Assembly (NCBI GenBank): GCA_963624095.1
Contig: CAVFNZ010000041.1
Span: 1-18,588 of the forward strand
Length of the DNA: 18,588 nt
DNA from: Phocaeicola_A sp963624095
GTDB taxonomy: Bacteria; Bacteroidota; Bacteroidia; Bacteroidales; Bacteroidaceae
Reading direction: 5' to 3'
Positions 13,853-18,588 of the stretch are shown piece by piece. Numbering within the stretch: position 1 is the stretch's first letter; each line of letters opens with the position of its first letter. Position numbers and translations under genes: made by a program. The notes beneath the pieces were generated by a model. That model had not been told where the DNA came from and did not search any database. It saw nothing but the letters and a program-made list of their open reading frames with translations.

Positions 13853-15001
13853 ATGAGAAACAGAGTTCTGCTATTGGTTTCTTTTTGCATGCTTCTCTTC
13901 TCTGCCAAAGCACAGGAAGAGGTGGCGCGGTATATGTTCGATGGTGAACATCCGGTTTGCCTTGATGAGTTGCAAAAGGAGTTGGATTATCCCTTGGCAT
14001 GGGGTAACAGTGATATCCGCGAGTTTGATTTGTGGCGCACGGCCGCCCGTAACAAACTCCGTGAAGAGATGCTCATTCCTCCCAAGCCGGCCGCTGAATA
14101 CAATGTGAAAGTGGTGGCCGAGGAGAAACGTAAGGGCTATAGTGCCCGGAAACTGGTGTTTAACCTGGATGCCTATTCGCGCGTTGAGGCTTATGAACTC
14201 ATCCCTGACGGGGATGGCCCTTTCCCGACAGTGGTGCTGTTGCACGACCATGGAGGACATTTCTCCATAGGCAAGGAAAAGATGATTCGCCCCTTTGCGG
14301 TCGCAGATTCTGTCGTGGCGGATGCCGACGCTTGGGCAGTGAAATGCTATGACGGCCAGTATGTCGGTGACTATCTCGCTTCGAAAGGGTATGTCGTCTT
14401 CGCCATTGACGCGCCTTTCTGGGGCGACCGGGGCGTGAAAGGCGGCACGTCGTGGGATAAGTATAAATACATTGCAGGCGACTTCATGATGTTGGGTCGG
14501 AACATCAGTTCCTGGATGAGCTTCGATGATGTCTATTCCGTGGATTTCCTCGCTACTCTTCCCGAGGTCGACTCAAGCCGTATCGGTTGTATGGGATTTT
14601 CCATGGGAGGATACCGCTCCTGGATGCTTGCGTCGTTGACCGATAAGGTGAAGGTCGGCGTATCCATTTGTTGGATGCATACCGCCGAGTACCAGGTGAA
14701 CCCGGTACACGGCCTGACTCTTCATGAAGAATGGTGCTACATTATCCCCGGCATCCGACGTTATCTGGACTATCCACATATCGCCTCCATAGCTTGTCCC
14801 AAGCCGATGCTTTTTGTCAACGGTTCAAAAGACAAGCTGTTTCCTCCCATCTCAGTAAACAAAGCTTTCTCCGCGATGCGGAAAGTGTGGAAAGACCAGC
14901 ATGCGGATGACAAGCTCGAAACCGAGATATGGGACATGCCGCATTATTGTGGGCCGAAGGTGCAGGAGCGACTGCTGGAATTTTTGGATAAGCATCTCTG
15001 A
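13853..15001 (+). CDS. Secreted alpha/beta hydrolase, dienelactone hydrolase/esterase type
   Basis: This 382-aa protein has a signal peptide (about 1-20, cleavage after AKA before QEE), so it works in the periplasm or outside. The Ser-Asp-His triad can be placed in canonical order: Ser250 in the nucleophile elbow GFSMGG, Asp327 in NGSKDKLFPP, and His364 in MPHYCGP. The oxyanion-side segment VVLLHDHGGHF lies at about 126-136. The fold and motifs fit large alpha/beta esterases annotated as dienelactone hydrolase or acetyl-xylan-esterase-like proteins in Bacteroides. It lacks the GCSRxGK elbow of glucuronoyl esterases (CE15). The substrate is unknown; no SusC/SusD or glycosidase genes flank it, so a polysaccharide-utilisation role is not supported locally. 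Confidence 0.85.
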   Translation: MRNRVLLLVSFCMLLFSAKAQEEVARYMFDGEHPVCLDELQKELDYPLAWGNSDIREFDLWRTAARNKLREEMLIPPKPAAEYNVKVVAEEKRKGYSARKLVFNLDAYSRVEAYELIPDGDGPFPTVVLLHDHGGHFSIGKEKMIRPFAVADSVVADADAWAVKCYDGQYVGDYLASKGYVVFAIDAPFWGDRGVKGGTSWDKYKYIAGDFMMLGRNISSWMSFDDVYSVDFLATLPEVDSSRIGCMGFSMGGYRSWMLASLTDKVKVGVSICWMHTAEYQVNPVHGLTLHEEWCYIIPGIRRYLDYPHIASIACPKPMLFVNGSKDKLFPPISVNKAFSAMRKVWKDQHADDKLETEIWDMPHYCGPKVQERLLEFLDKHL

Positions 15002-15033
15002 CAACCACAACGGCTGACCGAATGGACAACCCC

Positions 15034-16089
15034 TTATATATAAAGGTATGTCAGCAGCTTGTTGAGCCACGACCAGCGGAAGCGGAACCAGCGGCGGGTG
15101 CTGTATTGGGCACCGCCAAAGCGGAGGAGGAAGTCCCGATAGCCATGACGCTTGAAGGGGAGACCCACATCCATGAATTCCATGTGTTTGTACCCGTGTT
15201 CGTAGGCGTAGGTGAGGGCGGCCCACACGGCCAGAACGCCCGGGTATTGCTTGGGGTAACTCTTGCGTAGCCCTCCTGAGAAGAGCAGGTAGGCGTTCTC
15301 GTTGGAATAGAGGCAGACGGAGCCGCCGATGATGCGGTCCTTGTATTTCACCACGAAGATTTTCCCCATCTCCTTGTCCGTCTCCTGTCTCAGCAACTGT
15401 GGGAAGAAGCCGAGGCCGGGGAAGTGTTTCCGTATCTTTGACGCGTAGTTGCGCTTGAGCAGTCTGCCCAAGGCGCGCACTTCTTCCTCGGTCGTGGCGG
15501 TCTTCATGGTCGCGCCGCTTTTCAGCGCCGACGCTATCTGTCGCCTGCGCGAACCGCTGAGCCGTTCATAGGGCGGCTTGCTGTGGAGCGAGTTGTGGAT
15601 GCGCAGCCAGTTGACGGGGAAATAGCCGTTCTTGCGGAAGCTGTTATAGGCGAACAGGGCGTTGTCCAGGTTCCGGAATTCTATCAGGAAACATTTCTTC
15701 AGGAGATGGCCGGTGAGGAACGTGATCATTTGGTCGAAAATCTCGTCTTTGCTATATGGTGTCCTCGTTGCCGGTGTGCCTCCGTTTGTGTCGGCGTGTC
15801 CTTCCGTCCCGGCGTCGCCCTCGTCCCTCCCTTTTTCCAAAAAGTATTCTCCAAAGCCGTAGACTTCGCAACGTTTGATGATGGAGGGCGGAAACAAACG
15901 GACGCTTTTGCGCACGACCGCCAGCAGGCGCGCCAAGGGGATGTCTCCGTCGGACACCTCGATGAGGATGGGGTGGTATCCCGACGTTCGTTCATACACC
16001 TTGAAGAGCGCGGTCGAATGAAAAATCTCCTTCTCCGGTCGGGGAGGGATGTCTTCACTTTTCCGATAGGCAACCAGCTTGTATTTCAT
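15034..16089 (-). CDS. GNAT/FemAB-like acyltransferase
   Basis: The 351-aa cytosolic protein has a C-terminal GNAT-type fold resembling the BioF2/FemAB-like acetyltransferase domain (PF13480): MGKIFVVKYKDRIIGGSVCLY, then YLLFSGGLRKSYPKQYPGVLA and KHMEFMDVGLPFKRHGYRDF. The N-terminal half (about 1-100) looks like a second, degenerate GNAT-like module. Between them lies a Gly/Thr/Asp/Glu-rich low-complexity linker (about residues 85-111). The start at MKYKLVAYRKSED was chosen because the 17 upstream codons run into a repeat element. Related proteins transfer acyl or aminoacyl groups to lipids, sugars or peptides; the substrate here is unknown. It converges on the hydrolase gene with a 32-nt gap. 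Confidence 0.7.
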   Translation of the reverse strand: MKYKLVAYRKSEDIPPRPEKEIFHSTALFKVYERTSGYHPILIEVSDGDIPLARLLAVVRKSVRLFPPSIIKRCEVYGFGEYFLEKGRDEGDAGTEGHADTNGGTPATRTPYSKDEIFDQMITFLTGHLLKKCFLIEFRNLDNALFAYNSFRKNGYFPVNWLRIHNSLHSKPPYERLSGSRRRQIASALKSGATMKTATTEEEVRALGRLLKRNYASKIRKHFPGLGFFPQLLRQETDKEMGKIFVVKYKDRIIGGSVCLYSNENAYLLFSGGLRKSYPKQYPGVLAVWAALTYAYEHGYKHMEFMDVGLPFKRHGYRDFLLRFGGAQYSTRRWFRFRWSWLNKLLTYLYI

Positions 16090-16108
16090 AGCGTCTGTTT
16101 TTGCATCC

Positions 16109-16250
16109 AAAGATAGTGCAAATCGAATACAGAATATCAAGCTTGCTTGAAATATTATGTTGAGATGCAGCCTATCTTATCTAAAGATAGTGCAAACCGA
16201 ATACAAAAAATCAAGCTTGCTTGAAATATTATGCTGGGATGCAGTTTATC
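16109..16250. repeat. Tandem intergenic element, two copies at 74-bp period
   Basis: Copy 1 spans 16109-16178 and copy 2 spans 16183-16250. Both begin AAAGATAGTGCAAA and share ATCAAGCTTGCTTGAAATAT in the middle. Copy 1 ends in CCTATCTT, complementary to its own start (AAGATAG), so the element is an imperfect inverted repeat with an inner perfect hairpin (TCAAGC-TT-GCTTGA, 16137-16150). Copy 2 has lost the matching end (GTTTATC). I remember very similar sequences scattered through Bacteroides intergenic regions, so it is probably a family of non-coding repeats. The left end plus the preceding C makes TATCTTTG on the minus strand (16108-16115), a -7 box aimed at the acyltransferase gene. Confidence 0.85.
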
Positions 16251-16273
16251 GGGCCTTCGGCTGCTCTAAAAAA

Positions 16274-16354
16274 TGAGGTTAACCTCACAAGCCCGAGAGG
16301 TTAACCTCATAGGGCCGAGAGGTTAACCTCATAAATTCACGAGGTAGTACCTCG
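16274..16354. repeat. Four palindromes at exact 22-bp spacing
   Basis: GAGGTTAACCTC occurs at 16275-16286, 16297-16308 and 16319-16330; a variant GAGGTAGTACCTC occurs at 16341-16353. The starts are 22 bp apart every time. The first and last extend by one more pair (TGAGG...CCTCA; CGAGG...CCTCG). The roughly 10-bp spacers differ except for recurring CCGA. At two helical turns per repeat, all sites face the same side of the DNA. They lie about 100 bp upstream of the promoter of the 16515 operon. Confidence 0.9.
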
Positions 16355-16456
16355 TTAAAACTTATGGTGCGCTCGTCAAAAAAAAGAAGGATAGATTCAA
16401 GATAGAAGTGCAATCACAGCGCCCCCTCGCCCAAAACCCTATTTCTCTTACAAATA

Positions 16457-16488
16457 TTTGCAGTTAAAGGAGATAGTTCTTATATTTG
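16457..16488 (+). promoter_or_regulatory. Consensus Bacteroides promoter for the 16515 operon
   Basis: TTTG (16457-16460) is followed by 20 nt and then TATATTTG (16481-16488). This is a full match to the Bacteroides primary-sigma consensus TTTG-N19-21-TAnnTTTG. Transcription would begin around 16494-16496, leaving a roughly 20-nt leader before the GTG start at 16515. Confidence 0.8.
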
Positions 16489-16514
16489 TGCATTGTCAAC
16501 CTTAAAGAGCATTT

Positions 16515-18215
16515 GTGGGTACATATAGAAACTACATAAAGGCTGCAAGATACAACAGAAGCTATATCTGCATTGGTTTGATTGGGTTTATTGTAATAAT
16601 CCAATCACTAAACGACTGGGGTGGTTTTTTTCCGGATTATCTTTCTATTTACGTTCTCTGTTTACTCGGCTTTCTGTTTTGCCTTCCGCTGACAGGTAAA
16701 CGCTCTTTCTCTTTTTCATGGTTTGATGCCGGAGTTCTTATTTTATTCGCTAGCGGATTCTTTGCGGCGTGCAAATACGGAACGCTCTCCGAATTCTGTC
16801 TATATCTGCTGTTCTATATGACGTTGCGATTGATTTCTTCAAATACATCCTCTTCTAAAGCCATACTTATTCTGATAGGAGTTTTCAGTTGCCTACAATC
16901 TGTTATCGCAGTATTGCAAATCTTTCATTGTCTTCCATCAAGAAATTCTTTGTTCGCGGCAACCGGCAGTTACCCTAATCCTGCCCTTTTAGGAGGCTGC
17001 GTAGCCTGTGGATTTACCGCAACATGGATATATTTGACCACATACCACCCGAAGGGGGCGTTTAAATACTGGGGGTGGAGTCTGATTTTTTTACAAGCCG
17101 CTGTTCTTCTTCTTTCCAATTCCCGTGCTGCATGGTTCAGTTCCATGTTGGCGTGTCTTTTATTCTATTTAAATCATCATCCATGGAAACGTTTATATAA
17201 AACTTGTATAGTCTCCACTTTTGTAATTATATTTTTCATTGGCTCGCTCTATATATACAAACCAACATCTGCACAAGGACGTTTGAAAATATGGTCTGTA
17301 GCTATAGAGATGATACAAGAGAATCCTTTTGTCGGTAGTGGTTGGGGAACGTTTTCGGAACACTACATGGAAAGTCAAGCAAACTACGTCAGCCTCAATC
17401 CAAACAAAGACTTTTCTCAGTTCACAACCAACAATCGTTATGCATTCAGTGAGCCATTGCGTCTGTTCTGCGAGACCGGTCTAATGGGTTTCCTGATTGC
17501 CTGTACGCTTATTAGCGTCCTTGTGCGCAAGAGAAAAGGAACGATACTCTTCCCGATTCTCTTGGCGTGGATTATCTTTTCCTGCTTTTCTTACCCTGCG
17601 GATGATTTCTCCATGTCAGCCATACTTTGTGTTGTAGTAGGCTGTTTAGCGCCGTCTAAACAAATCAATAGTAATAGACCGCTTCTCTCACGGACTATAT
17701 TATTGGTGGCAGGGATTGGCCTACTGATTTGTTCAACCATTACTTTCATTCCCCGTCATCAGGCCGAGAGGGCCTTGAATGCTTATTTTTGTGGAAGTAA
17801 TGACTATTCAGTAAAGGAGATAAATAAAAACTATCCCCGAATTAAGCATGTGCGTAAATTTGTTTATCGATATGCAAGGGCCCTGTTTTTAGCAGAAGAC
17901 TACGAACGTTGCATCCCGATTCTAAAGCAAGCAATTCTGCTTTATCCATCTACTGACAAATATTTAGATTTAGGGGAATGTTGCCTACAAATAGGAGATG
18001 TGGGGCAAGCGGAAAGATGCTACAAGGAAGCTTCACGTCTATTACCAAGTCTGGTAGAGCCGCATTTTCGTTTATTGATTCTGTATGAACAAAATGGAGT
18101 TAAAGAAAATGCGGATAAAGAGGCAATTCACATCTTATCGGCCAACCCTAAGATTGAGAACGGAACACTTCTTCGTTATAAGCAATACGCAAAAGAATTC
18201 TTAGAGAAACAATAA
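16515..18215 (+). CDS. O-antigen ligase/polymerase-like membrane protein with TPR tail
   Basis: This 566-aa protein has about 12-13 hydrophobic segments (residues 16-415) and then a soluble helical C-terminus (about 420-560) with TPR-like units, the clearest being YLDLGECCLQIGDVGQAERC followed by a second helix pair. The large loop after about residue 250 carries the Wzy/WaaL-type pattern: GRLKIWSVAIEMIQENPFVG then GSGWGTFSEHY, with the conserved arginine at about 256. GSYPNPALLGG near 150 matches the NPN-like motif of the family. Such proteins move or polymerise undecaprenyl-linked glycans at the outer face of the inner membrane. No ATG fits, so the GTG at 16515 was taken; it suits the upstream promoter. 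The gene is visibly AT-richer than the genes before it. No glycosyltransferase lies nearby, so the substrate is unknown. Confidence 0.82.
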   Translation: MGTYRNYIKAARYNRSYICIGLIGFIVIIQSLNDWGGFFPDYLSIYVLCLLGFLFCLPLTGKRSFSFSWFDAGVLILFASGFFAACKYGTLSEFCLYLLFYMTLRLISSNTSSSKAILILIGVFSCLQSVIAVLQIFHCLPSRNSLFAATGSYPNPALLGGCVACGFTATWIYLTTYHPKGAFKYWGWSLIFLQAAVLLLSNSRAAWFSSMLACLLFYLNHHPWKRLYKTCIVSTFVIIFFIGSLYIYKPTSAQGRLKIWSVAIEMIQENPFVGSGWGTFSEHYMESQANYVSLNPNKDFSQFTTNNRYAFSEPLRLFCETGLMGFLIACTLISVLVRKRKGTILFPILLAWIIFSCFSYPADDFSMSAILCVVVGCLAPSKQINSNRPLLSRTILLVAGIGLLICSTITFIPRHQAERALNAYFCGSNDYSVKEINKNYPRIKHVRKFVYRYARALFLAEDYERCIPILKQAILLYPSTDKYLDLGECCLQIGDVGQAERCYKEASRLLPSLVEPHFRLLILYEQNGVKENADKEAIHILSANPKIENGTLLRYKQYAKEFLEKQ

Positions 18216-18220
18216 TACAA

Positions 18221-18490
18221 ATGGGAAAGGTTTATTACATAGTGATATTAGTTGGAATCATCTTATACTCATATGGGAGTGGTGATGAGAAGATGTTGGA
18301 AGAATCTCTATGCCGAACAAAGTACTTAATTGACAATAACTGCACTTCTCATAGGGTGTGGAAAGAATCTCCGCTTTATAACGTTCCAAGTAATTATCTA
18401 ATGCTATTTCGTGACCAAACCGAGGAAAAAGAAGAACGCCCGTTTATCTACCCAAGAGAGAAACAACCCTGGTGGAAATCAAGAACATAA
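18221..18490 (+). CDS. Unrecognised 89-aa membrane-anchored or exported protein
   Basis: I do not recognise this protein. The N-terminus MGKVYYIVILVGIILYSYG is a short basic start and one hydrophobic segment, either a signal peptide or an anchor. The mature part is hydrophilic, with two cysteines (about residues 31 and 41) that could form a disulphide, and a charged, proline- and tryptophan-containing end (PREKQPWWKSRT). It starts 5 nt after the TPR/O-antigen-ligase-like gene and 24 nt before the next lipoprotein gene, so it is almost certainly co-translated in that operon. Tight spacing and a sensible signal sequence support a real gene. It could be a small accessory subunit or a substrate of its neighbour; no evidence separates these. 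Confidence 0.7.
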   Translation: MGKVYYIVILVGIILYSYGSGDEKMLEESLCRTKYLIDNNCTSHRVWKESPLYNVPSNYLMLFRDQTEEKEERPFIYPREKQPWWKSRT

Positions 18491-18514
18491 TAACCATCTT
18501 AAAATATTAGTAAA

Positions 18515-18588
18515 ATGACAAACAGAACAAGAGCTATTGGCTATGCGCTTATTGTCCTATCCGCGATAGCGTCATGCATGCAGGATGA
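18515..18588 (+). CDS. N-terminus of a lipoprotein, cut by the window end
   Basis: Twenty-four codons are visible. The sequence has a basic start (NRTR), a hydrophobic stretch (IGYALIVLSAI) and a lipobox ending at Cys21 (IASC), so a lipid-anchored protein is predicted. The frame is open at the window edge. It is the third gene of the operon starting at 16515. The family cannot be told from this fragment. Confidence 0.65.
   Translation, partial: MTNRTRAIGYALIVLSAIASCMQD

Noticed and set aside
13704..14000. 98-codon minus-strand frame between mce and the hydrolase
   Set aside because: It overlaps the hydrolase start and signal peptide in antisense and has no promoter or motif.
13853..15001. 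Assignment of the hydrolase to glucuronoyl esterase CE15
   Set aside because: The nucleophile elbow is GFSMGG rather than the CE15 GCSRxGK pattern, and no polysaccharide-utilisation genes are adjacent.
16274..16354. CRISPR array reading of the palindrome series
   Set aside because: 12-bp palindromes with spacers of about 10 bp are far too short, and no cas gene is nearby.

Overview
The window looks like chromosome of a gut Bacteroidales bacterium, most likely Bacteroides in the broad sense. The evidence is the gene content (prfC/Sua5/CLC/fmt, a split methylmalonyl-CoA decarboxylase operon, DUF4270 and DUF4924 proteins, a one-domain GT5 protein), the near absence of strong Shine-Dalgarno sites, and one textbook Bacteroides promoter (TTTG-N20-TATATTTG, 16457-16488). 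I cannot name the species. No rRNA, tRNA, CRISPR array, transposase or integrase is visible.

Layout. (1) 1-522 is non-coding on current evidence and holds a 4 x 22-bp tandem repeat. (2) 523-1748, plus strand: a LysE-family exporter and a DUF4924 protein. (3) 1869-6854, plus strand: a tight four-gene run of release factor 3, threonylcarbamoyl-AMP synthase, a CLC transporter with CBS domains, and methionyl-tRNA formyltransferase. Three of the four genes serve translation. (4) 7029-10752: a divergent block. A DUF4270 lipoprotein and a GT5 N-terminal-domain protein lie on the minus strand, panC and panD on the plus strand. Each outer edge of the block has a large hairpin shared with a convergent neighbour. 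(5) 10827-13519, minus strand: methylmalonyl-CoA epimerase, carboxyltransferase, a 63-aa OadG-tail-like protein and a biotin carrier. This is the biotin-dependent end of the succinate-propionate pathway, but the membrane beta subunit is not next to it. (6) A secreted alpha/beta hydrolase (plus) converges on a GNAT/FemAB-like acyltransferase (minus). (7) 16090-16514 is a repeat-rich intergenic region: a 74-bp-period tandem element, then four palindromes at exactly 22-bp spacing, then the consensus promoter. (8) 16515 to the window end, plus strand: an AT-richer operon of an O-antigen ligase/polymerase-like membrane protein with a TPR tail, an unrecognised 89-aa membrane-anchored protein, and the start of a lipoprotein.

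The most likely accessory or undescribed part is region 8 with its repeat-laden upstream region 7. The rest is mostly conserved housekeeping, with notable details: a CLC whose 'proton glutamate' position is valine, a GT5 protein without the ADP-glucose-binding KTGGL motif, a stand-alone OadG-tail protein, and a decarboxylase operon that ends before mmdB.
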